From: Streptomyces harbinensis
GTDB lineage: Bacteria > Actinomycetota > Actinomycetes > Streptomycetales > Streptomycetaceae
Assembly (NCBI RefSeq): GCF_900116145.1
Contig: NZ_FPAB01000001.1
Location: 620,001-684,000, forward strand
DNA: 64,000 nucleotides
Reading direction: 5' to 3'
A program made the translations under genes and the position numbers. The notes below the pieces were generated by a model, which worked only from the letters and a program-made list of their open reading frames with translations, ran no database searches and had not been told where the DNA came from. Below are positions 9,595 to 19,318 of the stretch, piece by piece (position 1 is the stretch's first letter; the number at the start of each line of letters is the position of its first letter).

Positions 9595-10810
9595 CGAGGA
9601 CCTGTTCCGGCCCGAAGGCGATCCCTTCGTGCCGGAACCGGACCGCGTCCGCGGGAACGGCCGCGCGCAGGGTCGGAATACGGTCCAGCAGCGTACCGAT
9701 CGCGAGGTTCAATTCCAGCCGGGCGATGTTCTGACCGACACATTGATGCACGCCGTAGCTGAAAGCGACGTGCTGTTTTTCAGCGCGCCCGAAATCAATG
9801 GTCCCGGGATCACTGAATATCTCCGGGTCATGATTTGCTGCGGCAAGGAGAGGAATGATTCCCTCGCCCGCGGGGATGGTGTGTCCGCCGATCTCGATGT
9901 CCTCGGTCGCGGTGCGCAGGGCGATCGAGTCGCCGACGGACAGCGCGCGCAGCAACTCCTCCACGGCGGCGGGCAGGACGGAGTGGTCCCGGCGCAGTTC
10001 CTCGATCAGTTCGGGCCGCTCCAGCAGGGCCAGCACGCTGAGTGCGATCTGGTTGGTCGTGGTCTCCCAGCCGGCCACCACCAGGATGGCGAGGGTGGTG
10101 ACCAGTTCCTCGCGGCCGACCAGCCCGGTGCGCAGCTGCTCGGCGACGAGCCGGCTGCACAGGTCGTCCCCCGGGGTCTCTTCCCGCTCGGCGATCACGT
10201 CGTCGATGACGGACGACAGGGCACCGATGCCCTCGCTCGCCCCCTCGGCGGTGCTGGCGCCGCCGCCGAAGACCTGGGAGCCGAGGGTGCCGGTGATGCG
10301 GCGGAAGGCGGCGTCCGCACGCCGCACGCCGATCAGTTCGCACATCACGGTGCTGGACACGGCATGCGCGTAGTGCGTGACGAGGTCGACCGGCGGTCCG
10401 TAGGCGAGGAGTTCGTCGATCCGGTCGTCCACGATCCGCTGGATGTCGCGGCGCATGCGGCGCGACTTGCGGACGGTCATCTCCGCGAGCAGCATCCGGC
10501 GGAACCGGGTGTGTTCGGGCGGGTCCATCCGGATGAAGGGCCGGGTCCTGGCCCCCACCTCCTGCTCGCCGGCCACCAGGGCGGGGAAGTTGGGGTGCCG
10601 GATGTCCGCGCTGACCCGCGGGTCGGCCAGTACGGCCCGCACCTCGTGGTACCCGGTGACCACCCAGGCCGTCCGTCCGGTGGGGAGCGTGACGCGGGCC
10701 ACGGGTGCCTCGGCGCGCAGTGCCGCGTACTGCGCGGGTGCCGTGAAGGGGCACTGCCGGGCCATGGGGAACGGGTGCGCGGCGGGGTGGTCGGGGCTGG
10801 CATCACTCAT
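9584..10810 (-). CDS. Cytochrome P450
   Basis: A 408-residue soluble bacterial P450. I-helix motif VVAGWETTTNQ (the acid is Glu instead of Asp), K-helix ExxR in EELLR, and heme loop FSYGVHQCVGQ with the proximal cysteine. The start at 10810 (MSDASPDHPAAH) is preceded by GAAGGGAAA; an in-frame upstream ATG exists but would add residues unlike P450s. It sits inside the NRPS locus on the opposite strand, as in the coelibactin cluster, and is divergent from the thioesterase gene. Probable role: oxidation (hydroxylation or ring oxidation) of the thiazoline product or a bound intermediate. Electrons must come from a ferredoxin encoded elsewhere. Confidence 0.93.
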   Translation of the reverse strand: MSDASPDHPAAHPFPMARQCPFTAPAQYAALRAEAPVARVTLPTGRTAWVVTGYHEVRAVLADPRVSADIRHPNFPALVAGEQEVGARTRPFIRMDPPEHTRFRRMLLAEMTVRKSRRMRRDIQRIVDDRIDELLAYGPPVDLVTHYAHAVSSTVMCELIGVRRADAAFRRITGTLGSQVFGGGASTAEGASEGIGALSSVIDDVIAEREETPGDDLCSRLVAEQLRTGLVGREELVTTLAILVVAGWETTTNQIALSVLALLERPELIEELRRDHSVLPAAVEELLRALSVGDSIALRTATEDIEIGGHTIPAGEGIIPLLAAANHDPEIFSDPGTIDFGRAEKQHVAFSYGVHQCVGQNIARLELNLAIGTLLDRIPTLRAAVPADAVRFRHEGIAFGPEQVLVTW

Positions 10811-11000
10811 GCGGATTTCCCTTCGTACGGACGCGCCGGCGGTGCGCATCGAATGTTCGCTCCTGCGAAATACCGTTCCGGTTCCGCGGATTGCAGGCAC
10901 GTCGGCCGGGCATCGTCCATTTCTCGGCGGAAGCAGTGGCTACTATATGACGATCGCCCGCCGATGCCACGGCGCGGTTTCCGCTGAACAGGAATGGGTC

Positions 11001-11792
11001 ATGCCGCCGATGAACCGCGATACGGAGCTGTGGCTCCGCCGCCCCTTCAGCCGGCCGGAGGCGTCCGTCCTGCTGGTGTGTTTCCCGCACGCCGGCGGAG
11101 CGGCCTCCTCCTTCCGCCCGTGGCAGGTGCTGCTGCCCACCGGGATCGATGCCGTGACGGTGCAGTACCCGGGCCGGCAGGACCGGTTCGCGGAGGACCC
11201 GGTGGACTCGATGGACGTGATGGTCCAGCGGATCGCCGACGCGCTCGCCGGCGCGCTGGAGGGCCCCTACGCGCTGTTCGGCCACAGCATGGGCAGCGCC
11301 ATCGCCTACGAGGTGGCCCTCGAACTGCGGCGCCGCGAACTGCCGCCCCCGGTACGGCTGCTGGCCTCCGGTCGGCCCGCGCCCCGGCACGCGACGGGCG
11401 GTGAGGTGCATCGACGCGGTGACGAGGCCCTGGCCGCCGAACTCGTCCGGCTGGGCGGGACACCACCGGAGGTGCTGGCCGACCCGGAGCTGCGGGCCAC
11501 CGTCCTGCGCTGTGTGCGCGGCGACTACCGGCTCATCGAGTGCTACCGGCCCGCCCCGCACCCGCCTCTCGACTGCCCGGTCAGCGTCCTGACCGGGGAC
11601 CGCGACCCGGAGTGCGACGCGTCCGCCGCGCGCACCTGGGCCGGCGTCACCCGCGCTCCGCTGGATGTCACCGTCTTCGACGGCGACCACTTCTTCCTCG
11701 TCCCGCAACGGGAGCGGGTGGCCGAGGTGATCGCCCGCGACCTGGGCCTTCCCGCCACCCGCCCCGCACGGATCTGGCCCAGCACCCCCTGA
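11001..11792 (+). CDS. Type II thioesterase (alpha/beta hydrolase)
   Basis: A 263-residue editing thioesterase of the GrsT/PchC type. The N-terminal LLVCFPHAGGAASSFRPW, the nucleophile elbow LFGHSMGSAIAYEVA, and the catalytic His in FDGDHFFL are all present. Such enzymes hydrolyse wrongly loaded or stalled acyl groups from NRPS carrier domains. AGGA lies 8 bases before the ATG at 11001; a second ATG at 11010 is possible. The gene is divergent from the P450 and 15 bp upstream of a methyltransferase, so the two probably form a small operon. Confidence 0.9.
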   Translation: MPPMNRDTELWLRRPFSRPEASVLLVCFPHAGGAASSFRPWQVLLPTGIDAVTVQYPGRQDRFAEDPVDSMDVMVQRIADALAGALEGPYALFGHSMGSAIAYEVALELRRRELPPPVRLLASGRPAPRHATGGEVHRRGDEALAAELVRLGGTPPEVLADPELRATVLRCVRGDYRLIECYRPAPHPPLDCPVSVLTGDRDPECDASAARTWAGVTRAPLDVTVFDGDHFFLVPQRERVAEVIARDLGLPATRPARIWPSTP

Positions 11793-11807
11793 CGGAAAGG
11801 ACACCCC

Positions 11808-12539
11808 ATGGTCGCCGACTACTACACGGCCTCCGCCGAGTTCTACGAGATGGTCGCCGCCCGGCATGTGCGCACCAGCGCCGGGCCGCTGAGAACGGCC
11901 CTGGCCGGGGTCGACACCGCGCACGGCCCCGTGGTGGAGATCGGGGCCGGGACCGGCCGGATCACGGAGGTGATCGCCGGGGCGCTGCCCGGGGTCCCCA
12001 TCATCGCGGCCGAACCCTCCACGCCGATGCGCGCGATGCTCACCAGCCGGGTTTTCGGCGACCCGGATCTGCGGCGCCGGGTGACCGTGGTCGCGGACCC
12101 GGCTCAGCGGCTGCAGCTGCCCGCAAGGGTGAGCGCGGTGGTGATCTTCGGCGTCGTGGGGCATCTGACCCGGGACGAACGCCTGGCCCTGTGGCGGGAG
12201 CTGCGCGGCAGGCTGCCGGCCGGCGCCCCCGTCGTCGTCGAACTGATGGGCGCCGGGGCCACCCGTACCATCCCGCCCTTCCGCATGCTGCGCGAGACGA
12301 TCGGCGAGCAGACGTACGAGTGGTGGACGGAGGCGGAACCGGTGAGCGGGGAGGTGATGCGCTGGCGCACCTCGTGGAAGGTCTTCCGGGACGGCCGTCA
12401 GGTGCGGAGCACCACGGACGCGTACACCTGGGAGAACCTGACGCTGGAACAGCTGGCGGCGGAGGCGGGCATGAGCAGCCGGATGATCAGCGCGGGCGGG
12501 GTGCCCGGCTCCCCCGAGATCGGTCTGCTCCACCCCTGA
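11808..12539 (+). CDS. SAM-dependent methyltransferase of the zincophore locus
   Basis: A 243-residue class I methyltransferase with VVEIGAGTGRITEVIAG (SAM site), an acidic residue after the second strand (AAEPSTPMRAM) and a C-terminal half (QTYEWWTEAEPVSGEV) matching the methyltransferase domain fused to the imide reductase at 7615-9594. A short SD (GGAAAGG) precedes the ATG. It follows the type II thioesterase by 15 bp. The likely target is an O, N or C atom of the thiazoline product; the sequence does not say which. Confidence 0.85.
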   Translation: MVADYYTASAEFYEMVAARHVRTSAGPLRTALAGVDTAHGPVVEIGAGTGRITEVIAGALPGVPIIAAEPSTPMRAMLTSRVFGDPDLRRRVTVVADPAQRLQLPARVSAVVIFGVVGHLTRDERLALWRELRGRLPAGAPVVVELMGAGATRTIPPFRMLRETIGEQTYEWWTEAEPVSGEVMRWRTSWKVFRDGRQVRSTTDAYTWENLTLEQLAAEAGMSSRMISAGGVPGSPEIGLLHP

Positions 12540-12583
12540 CCCGCTTCCGCCCATCCGGTCCGCGGCGGAGTGTGCCACCATAG

Positions 12584-12598
12584 TGAAAACGATACCCA
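12584..12598 (+). promoter_or_regulatory. Zur-box-like operator upstream of CobW gene
   Basis: TGAAAACGATACCCA sits 21 bases before the CobW start codon, in a short AT-richer stretch. It resembles Streptomyces Zur operators (TGRAAAYGAT followed by a pyrimidine-rich arm) and matches the site at 22014 at most positions. Placement over a promoter implies repression by zinc-loaded Zur. Assigned by eye, not by a matrix scan. Confidence 0.65.
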
Positions 12599-12619
12599 TA
12601 TTCATCTAAGGGAGAGCGG

Positions 12620-13861
<1,242 letters not shown>

Positions 13862-13867
13862 GAGCAG

Positions 13868-13899
13868 CCCGGCGCGGCGGGTTTGGCCCGCTGCGCGGG
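13868..13899. terminator. GC-rich hairpin between convergent CobW and methyltransferase genes
   Basis: An inverted repeat of about 13 pairs with one bulge and one G-T pair around a TTTGG loop lies 6 bases after the CobW stop and before the stop of the opposing gene. It is placed as a bidirectional terminator; there is no U tract, as is usual in Streptomyces. Confidence 0.55.
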
Positions 13900-13910
13900 G
13901 CCGCACGGGG

Positions 13911-14759
13911 TCAGCGTTCGCCGGTGACCAGCAGCATGGAGTGCACCAGGTAGTAGCCGGGTTCGTCGAGCAGGTAGCGGTCGCTGCCCGGTGTCAGCAG
14001 CGCCTCGGCCAGTTCCAGCTCGCCGTCGTCCATCCCGGCCTCCCGCCCCTTCCCCCGGGCGGCATCCAGGAGTTCGGGCCACACCACCCGCTCCAGGTAC
14101 GGCCGCGCCGTCGGGTCGTCGTCGACGGGGAAGGCGACACGCGGCAGGACGCGGACCCGGACGTTGCGCAGCCCGGCGGCCACCGCCCAGTGCACATGCC
14201 GCTCGTAGTGGGTCGGCCCGCCGCCCGGGATGCCCCAGTTCAGCTCGGAGGCAGTGCGCAGTTTCTGCTGGAGGCGGGAGTGTCCGGGGAGGAACTGCGC
14301 CTGGTAGTAATTGCTGCTGAAGAGCGCGAGCACCCCGCCCGGGGAGAGCGCGCCGGCCAGTGCCCCGACCGCTCCGGCCGGGTCGGCGAAGTTGCCCGGC
14401 CACACCACGTCGCTCGCCCAGATCGCGTCGAACCCCTCACCGGGTGCGGACGCCTCGGCCAGTGCCTCCAGCAGATCGCCTTCGCGGGTCTCCACCCGGG
14501 AGGCGACGCGGGACTCTTCGGCGTGCGCCCGCGCCAGGGCCAGGGCCTGCGGGTTGCGGTCGATGCCCAGCACCCGTGCCGCGGGGTCACCGGCCCGGGC
14601 CAGTGCCACCAGGCCCCCGCCGGCGCCGGTGCCGGCGTCCAGCAGCCGGGTGCGGCCGGCGAGTTCCAGGGCGCCCACCGCCTGTTCGACCGTCGGTGCC
14701 ACGAACGCGCGGTTGGCCAGCAAGTACGCGGTGATCGTGCTGGGTTGCATGTCCCTCAC
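13911..14759 (-). CDS. Class I SAM-dependent methyltransferase, Zur-linked
   Basis: About 282 residues. The SAM-binding site reads LLDAGTGAGGGLVALARAGD, followed by VLGIDRNPQAL, with a DxxW region (AIWASDVVWPGN). I chose the GTG at 14759 because AAGGGAAGGGG lies 8 bases upstream; an ATG three codons later (14750) is the alternative. It is divergent from the large surface protein, and the space between them carries two copies of AATGATTATCA, so expression is probably zinc-repressed. The substrate is unknown. Confidence 0.75.
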   Translation of the reverse strand: MRDMQPSTITAYLLANRAFVAPTVEQAVGALELAGRTRLLDAGTGAGGGLVALARAGDPAARVLGIDRNPQALALARAHAEESRVASRVETREGDLLEALAEASAPGEGFDAIWASDVVWPGNFADPAGAVGALAGALSPGGVLALFSSNYYQAQFLPGHSRLQQKLRTASELNWGIPGGGPTHYERHVHWAVAAGLRNVRVRVLPRVAFPVDDDPTARPYLERVVWPELLDAARGKGREAGMDDGELELAEALLTPGSDRYLLDEPGYYLVHSMLLVTGER

Positions 14760-14781
14760 CGTCGAATCCCCTTCCCTTAAA

Positions 14782-14796
14782 CGAAAATGATTATCA
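14782..14796. promoter_or_regulatory. Zur-box-like operator, methyltransferase side
   Basis: CGAAAATGATTATCA lies 22 bases upstream of the methyltransferase start (minus strand). It contains the 11-mer AATGATTATCA that recurs 77 bp away and fits the known Streptomyces Zur operator core. Confidence 0.75.
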
Positions 14797-14860
14797 GTAT
14801 AGGCAGACCCCGATCCCGGATGGGCAGCGTGACGGAGGCCACTTCGATGCACCGTTGTTG

Positions 14861-14875
14861 GCAATGATTATCATT
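14861..14875. promoter_or_regulatory. Zur-box-like operator, surface-protein side
   Basis: GCAATGATTATCATT includes the near-perfect palindrome AATGATTATCATT and shares AATGATTATCA with the site at 14786-14796. It lies about 75 bases before the surface protein start, in promoter position. Confidence 0.75.
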
Positions 14876-14951
14876 TGTAGGCTCCTCGCCGTGCCGCCCC
14901 TTCGCGGCACCCCATCGCTTCGTCACGCCGAGAGCAGGGAGAAGCCACGCC

Positions 14952-17435
14952 ATGACCACACGATCGAGTCCGCGTCGCCGAAAGGCGGTCGCGGTCCTCG
15001 CGGCGGTGATGCTGGCGGCAGGTACGGCGACTGCTGCGCACGCAGCCGATCCACTGATCCTGGACCACGGCCACATCGACACCTTCCATGTCGCCGTCGA
15101 AGACGGGGAGCTGGTGCTCTCCCTGGCGGAGGACGTCACCGGCTCACACGTCCGGCACCAGCCCGAGGACGTCCTGCTGAGAGTGAAGGAGGAAGCCTGG
15201 ACGGAGCAGATACCCAGTCAGTTCCCGGGCTCCCCGGAGGGTTACGTCCTCCCGCTGACCCAGGACCGGAATCTGATCTGGCCCGGCTGGGACACCAATG
15301 GTGTCGCGGGCAGCGGCTACACGGACGTGTCGATCGACATCACCGACGTCAACGGCCCCGGCGACATCCACCTCTACACCCTCACGGGCTTCGGCACCCC
15401 CACGTCCCTCCTCCAGGACGGCGGGTTCCAGCTCCCCGGCACCATCCGGGAAGCCCGCCCCGCGCACACCCACGCCCAGTGGACCTTCAGCGCCGCGGGT
15501 GAGTACACCCTCCAGGTACGGGCGACCGCCACCGACCCGGACACCGGGGCGACCCTCACCAGCAACCCGGGAACGTACGCCTTCTCCGTCGGCGACGGGG
15601 CGGCCGGACAGCCCCAGATCCCGTCCTCGCTGGCCATCCACGGCCTCGCGGACCACTACCACACCGGCGACACCGTCAGCCTGACCGCCGTTCCGGACGT
15701 GGCGACCGACCTCGACCACTACCACTGGTACACCCGGGACAACGCCTCCGACAGCTGGTCGGTCGTCCCCGGCCTGGGCGGGGCGGAGTTCACCGGCATC
15801 GCCGACCACGACGGCCGGCAGATCAAGGCCGCGCTCTTCGGGGACGATCACGCGGTGGTCGCCGAGTCGGAGCCGGTGACCGTGCACATCGACGACCACG
15901 GGGACGGCGAAGAACCAATCGGGACGGTGCTGACCGTCACCGGTGCGGAAGGCCACTTCCACCCCGGCGACACCGTCGAACTCACCGCCGTCCAGGAACC
16001 CGCGACCGACCTGGACCACTACCACTGGTTCACTCGCCCGGACGGCGCCGCCGCCTGGAGTCTGGCCGGCGACGCGGGCACCACCGACACCTACACCTTC
16101 ACCGCGCTGGCCGACATCGACGGCTACCAGGTGCAGGCCCGCCTCTACGACGACCACCACGACACCGTCGCCACCTCCGAACCCGTCACCCTGCACATCC
16201 AGGACCACGGGGACGGCGAAGGCCCCGTCGACATGGTGCTGACCGTCACCGGTGCGGAAGGCCACTTCCACCCCGGCGACACCGTCGAACTCACCGCCGT
16301 CCAGGAACCCGCCACGGACCTGGACCACTACCACTGGTTCACCCGCCCCGACGCCGACGCCACCTGGAGCCTGGCCGGCGACGCGGGCACCACCGACACC
16401 TACACCTTCACCGCACAGGCCGACATCGACGGCTACCAGGTCCAGGCCCGCCTCTACGACGACCACCACGACACCGTCGCCACCTCCGAACCCGTCACCC
16501 TGCACATCCAGGACCACAGCGGGGACCACGGCACCGGGGGCGGCACCACCGGCACCGTGATCGGGAACACCTCCGAGCCGCGGCTGTGCCTGCCGCAGGA
16601 GCAGGAGGTGGAGCGGGAGGTCCCGGTCACCGAGGACTTCTCCCTGGTGCTCGACCACGGCCACATCGACCTCTTCAACGTCACCGCCGACGGCGGGTCG
16701 CTGACGCTCGACCTCAAGGAGGACGTGACGGGCAGCCACGAGCGGCACGCGCCGGGTGAGGTGCTGCTGCACGTCAAGCCCGAGGCGTACACCGACGCGA
16801 TCCCCGAGGGTTACCCGGGCGCCCCGGCCGGGTACCTGCTGCCGCTGACCCAGAACCCGGATCTGATCTGGCCGGGCTGGGACACCAATGGCGTCGCGGG
16901 CAGCGGCTACACCGACGTGACCATCGACATCACCGCCGTCGACGGCCCCGGCGACGTGTACCTCTACACCACCTCCACCTTCGGCGCGGCGGTACCGGTC
17001 CTGGAGGGCGGTGGCTTCGAACTCCCCGGTTCCGTCCGGGAGCAGAGCCCGGCGCACACCCACGCCCAGTGGACGTTCTCCGAGCCGGGGCAGTACACCC
17101 TGACCGCCCGGGCGACCGCCACCGACCCGGCCGGCGGCGGCAGCATCACCAGCGGCGAGGAGACCTACACCTTCGCCGTCGACACGCTGCCCGAGGCAGC
17201 GGCCTCCGCGACCGGGACGATCACCGAGACCGTGGTCGTCGGCCGCACGGCGGACGGCGAGGAGTGCGACCTGCCCGGCGGAGCGGGCGGGGCGGGCGGT
17301 GACGGTGCCAACGGCGGCCTGGCCTCCACCGGCACCCCGTACGTCGCCGGGATCGCGGTGCTCGGCACCTCGCTGCTGGCCGGCGGCGCCGCCACCACCG
17401 CGCTGCGCCGGCGCTTCTTCGGCCCGGCCGTCTGA
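14952..17435 (+). CDS. Large cell-wall-anchored protein with anchored-repeat (choice-of-anchor M) domains
   Basis: An 827-residue exported protein. A twin-positive signal peptide (RSSPRRRK then a hydrophobic stretch ending AAHAA) is followed by an actinobacterial surface-anchored repeat domain (about 35-215: LDHGHIDTFHV, IWPGWDTNGVAGSGYTDVS, AHTHAQWTF). Three His/Asp-rich repeats (about 224-522: HYHTGDTV, LDHYHW) come next, then a second copy of the first domain type (about 555-750). The C-terminus is LASTG, a hydrophobic segment and Arg-rich tail: a sortase signal. These domains occur next to ZnuABC-like systems, and the many HxH and DHxHxD clusters suggest zinc binding at the cell surface. 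A Zur-like site and a strong hairpin flank the gene. Confidence 0.88.
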   Translation: MTTRSSPRRRKAVAVLAAVMLAAGTATAAHAADPLILDHGHIDTFHVAVEDGELVLSLAEDVTGSHVRHQPEDVLLRVKEEAWTEQIPSQFPGSPEGYVLPLTQDRNLIWPGWDTNGVAGSGYTDVSIDITDVNGPGDIHLYTLTGFGTPTSLLQDGGFQLPGTIREARPAHTHAQWTFSAAGEYTLQVRATATDPDTGATLTSNPGTYAFSVGDGAAGQPQIPSSLAIHGLADHYHTGDTVSLTAVPDVATDLDHYHWYTRDNASDSWSVVPGLGGAEFTGIADHDGRQIKAALFGDDHAVVAESEPVTVHIDDHGDGEEPIGTVLTVTGAEGHFHPGDTVELTAVQEPATDLDHYHWFTRPDGAAAWSLAGDAGTTDTYTFTALADIDGYQVQARLYDDHHDTVATSEPVTLHIQDHGDGEGPVDMVLTVTGAEGHFHPGDTVELTAVQEPATDLDHYHWFTRPDADATWSLAGDAGTTDTYTFTAQADIDGYQVQARLYDDHHDTVATSEPVTLHIQDHSGDHGTGGGTTGTVIGNTSEPRLCLPQEQEVEREVPVTEDFSLVLDHGHIDLFNVTADGGSLTLDLKEDVTGSHERHAPGEVLLHVKPEAYTDAIPEGYPGAPAGYLLPLTQNPDLIWPGWDTNGVAGSGYTDVTIDITAVDGPGDVYLYTTSTFGAAVPVLEGGGFELPGSVREQSPAHTHAQWTFSEPGQYTLTARATATDPAGGGSITSGEETYTFAVDTLPEAAASATGTITETVVVGRTADGEECDLPGGAGGAGGDGANGGLASTGTPYVAGIAVLGTSLLAGGAATTALRRRFFGPAV
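15927..16518 (+). repeat. Two near-identical 309-bp in-frame tandem repeats inside the surface protein gene
   Basis: Copy 1 runs 15927-16235 and copy 2 starts at 16236 with the same sequence at an offset of exactly 309 bp (103 codons). Nearly every base matches until about 16517. A third, more diverged copy precedes them (about 15630-15926). The repeat encodes a unit beginning VLTVTGAEGHFHPGDTVELT and containing LDHYHWFTRP. Such identity points to recent duplication or gene conversion. Confidence 0.85.
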
Positions 17436-17445
17436 TCCACCCACT

Positions 17446-17478
17446 CCCGCCCGGCGGCAGGCAGCACCGCCGGGCGGG
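17446..17478 (+). terminator. Strong GC hairpin after surface protein gene
   Basis: Perfect 12-bp stem (CCCGCCCGGCGG at 17446-17457 pairing with 17467-17478) and a 9-base loop, 10 bases after the stop. Likely terminates or reduces readthrough into the binding-protein gene 98 bp downstream. Confidence 0.75.
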
Positions 17479-17575
17479 CCGCCCGGGGCCCCGGCCCCGT
17501 ACGGCCCGCCGCGCCCGCGTCCCGGCGCGGCGGGCACCGGGTACGTCCACCCCCGTCGAGAGGGACCAGCACACG

Positions 17576-19243
17576 ATGACGCGCGAGGCCGATCCCCGTC
17601 CCCCGTCCGGTCCCACGCGCCCGGGCGCGGCTCCCGCGCCGCCCGCCGTCACCGGCCGCGGACCGGCGCGGCACCGCCGGACGGCGGCGGTCCTCGCCGC
17701 CGGCCTCGCGCTGACGGCGGCCGGCTGCGACATCGCACCGGCGCCCTACGACGACGGACGGGTCCGGGTGGTCACCACGACGGGCATCCTGGCCGATCTG
17801 GCCGCCGAGGTCGGCAGCGACTTCGTCGAGGTGCACGCGCTGGTGCCGGACGGCGCGGACCCGCACAGCCACGAGCCGACGCTGCGCGATGTGCGGGAGA
17901 TCGTCTACGCGGACCTGGCCTTCACCAACTACATGCTGCTGGAGGAGCAGAGCCTGGTCCGTGCCATCGACGCCAACCTGCCGGCCGGCGTACCGAATGT
18001 CTCGCTGGCCGAGTCGGCGGGAAAGTACGCGGCGGAGATCATCCCGCTGGTCGAGAACGTCAACCTGGACACCATCTGGCTGGGCCTGCGGGTGCGCGGA
18101 ACGGGCGCCGGGTACGGCGCGGACCGCACCTCCGAAGTCCGGCTGAAGGCCACCGGGGTGGAAGGCCCGGGCGAGCTGATCGGCTACGTCACCGAGACCT
18201 TCGGCGCGCCCACGGTCTTCTTCGACTCCTCCGACGGCTTCGACGCGGACAACGGCTACCGGGACGACACCGCCACCCTGCCCCCGGACGCGCACACCCA
18301 TATGAGCTGGGCGTTCACCGAGCCGGGCGTCTACCGGCTGGACCTGAGCGCGGAACTGGCCGTCTCCGGGCAGAGCCGCCCGGTCGAACTGGCGGGCGGC
18401 ACCGTCACCTTCGCGGTGGGGGTGAACGCGCACACCGTCTTCCCCGAGTCGGCCGGCGCGACCGTGCTGGACTCGGGGCACGCCGACATCACCGTCGATC
18501 TCGGGGAGGACCCCGGCAGCGAGCCGGCCCTCCACCTCTACGCGGACCCGCACGGCGGCGGGGACGCGACCCAGGAGGTGTACGACCCGGCCCGCACCGT
18601 CGTCGAGGTGCCCAACAAGGCGCTCACCGACATCCCCGGTGACCCGCGTTTCCGTTTCCTCGGGCGCGGTGGCGACAGCATCCACCAGCTGCCGCAGGCC
18701 GTGCTCGGCCGCCATGTGCACGGTGAGATCGACCCGCATCTGTGGCAGAACGTCCGCAACGCCATGGCGTACGTGAAGATCATGCGGGACGAACTGATGG
18801 CCGCCGACCCGGCCAACGCCGCCCACTACCGCTCCAACGCCGCCCGGTATCTGGGGGAGCTGGACGAGCTGGACGCGTACGTGGCCGACACCCTCGCCCG
18901 GATTCCCGCGTCCCGGCGCCACCTGGTCACGACCCATGACGCATTCGGCTATCTGGCCGATGCCTACGGGCTGTCCGTCGCCGGTTTCGTCACCCCCAAC
19001 CCCGGGTCCGAGCCGAGCATGGCGGACCGCCGCAAACTCACCGAGACCATCGCCAACCTCGGCATCCCGGCGGTCTTCCTGGAACCCAACCTCGCGGCCC
19101 GCTCCAGCACCCTGACCCAGGTCGCGCGGGAACAGGGCGTCGAGGTCTGCCCGATCCACGGCGACGCGCTCGGCCCCGGCAACGACTCGTATCTGGACAT
19201 GATGCGCGCCAACGCGGACTCGCTGTACGCCTGCCTCGGCTGA
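17576..19243 (+). CDS. Zinc ABC transporter binding lipoprotein with inserted anchored-repeat domain (ZnuA-like)
   Basis: A 555-residue ZnuA/LraI-type metal-binding lipoprotein, much longer than the usual 300 or so residues. A long cationic lead and lipobox LTAAGC place lipidation at Cys51. The N-terminal lobe (VVTTTGILADLAAEVG, DPHSHEPTLRDV) and C-terminal lobe (HVHGEIDPHLWQNV, TTHDAFGYLADAYGL, FLEPN) have the metal ligands of cluster A-I proteins. Between them (about 160-370) lies a surface-repeat domain (IWLGLRVRG, HTHMSWAFTEPGVYRL). This domain architecture is that of the anchored-repeat ABC transporter binding proteins. The gene starts a run with a surface protein, ATPase and permease. 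Confidence 0.9.
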   Translation: MTREADPRPPSGPTRPGAAPAPPAVTGRGPARHRRTAAVLAAGLALTAAGCDIAPAPYDDGRVRVVTTTGILADLAAEVGSDFVEVHALVPDGADPHSHEPTLRDVREIVYADLAFTNYMLLEEQSLVRAIDANLPAGVPNVSLAESAGKYAAEIIPLVENVNLDTIWLGLRVRGTGAGYGADRTSEVRLKATGVEGPGELIGYVTETFGAPTVFFDSSDGFDADNGYRDDTATLPPDAHTHMSWAFTEPGVYRLDLSAELAVSGQSRPVELAGGTVTFAVGVNAHTVFPESAGATVLDSGHADITVDLGEDPGSEPALHLYADPHGGGDATQEVYDPARTVVEVPNKALTDIPGDPRFRFLGRGGDSIHQLPQAVLGRHVHGEIDPHLWQNVRNAMAYVKIMRDELMAADPANAAHYRSNAARYLGELDELDAYVADTLARIPASRRHLVTTHDAFGYLADAYGLSVAGFVTPNPGSEPSMADRRKLTETIANLGIPAVFLEPNLAARSSTLTQVAREQGVEVCPIHGDALGPGNDSYLDMMRANADSLYACLG

Positions 19244-19318
19244 CCTCGCCCCCGGGCCCCCTCCCCCGTTCCTTCCGGACCATCCGAACCCATCCACCCA
19301 CCCAGGGAAGTACACCCC

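Noticed and set aside
10811..11000. Possible Zur box between P450 and thioesterase genes
   Set aside because: Several A/T-rich words occur, but none matches the other four sites well enough.
15927..16518. Direct repeats considered as a CRISPR or mobile element
   Set aside because: The period is 309 bp, in frame, and encodes protein repeats of a surface protein.
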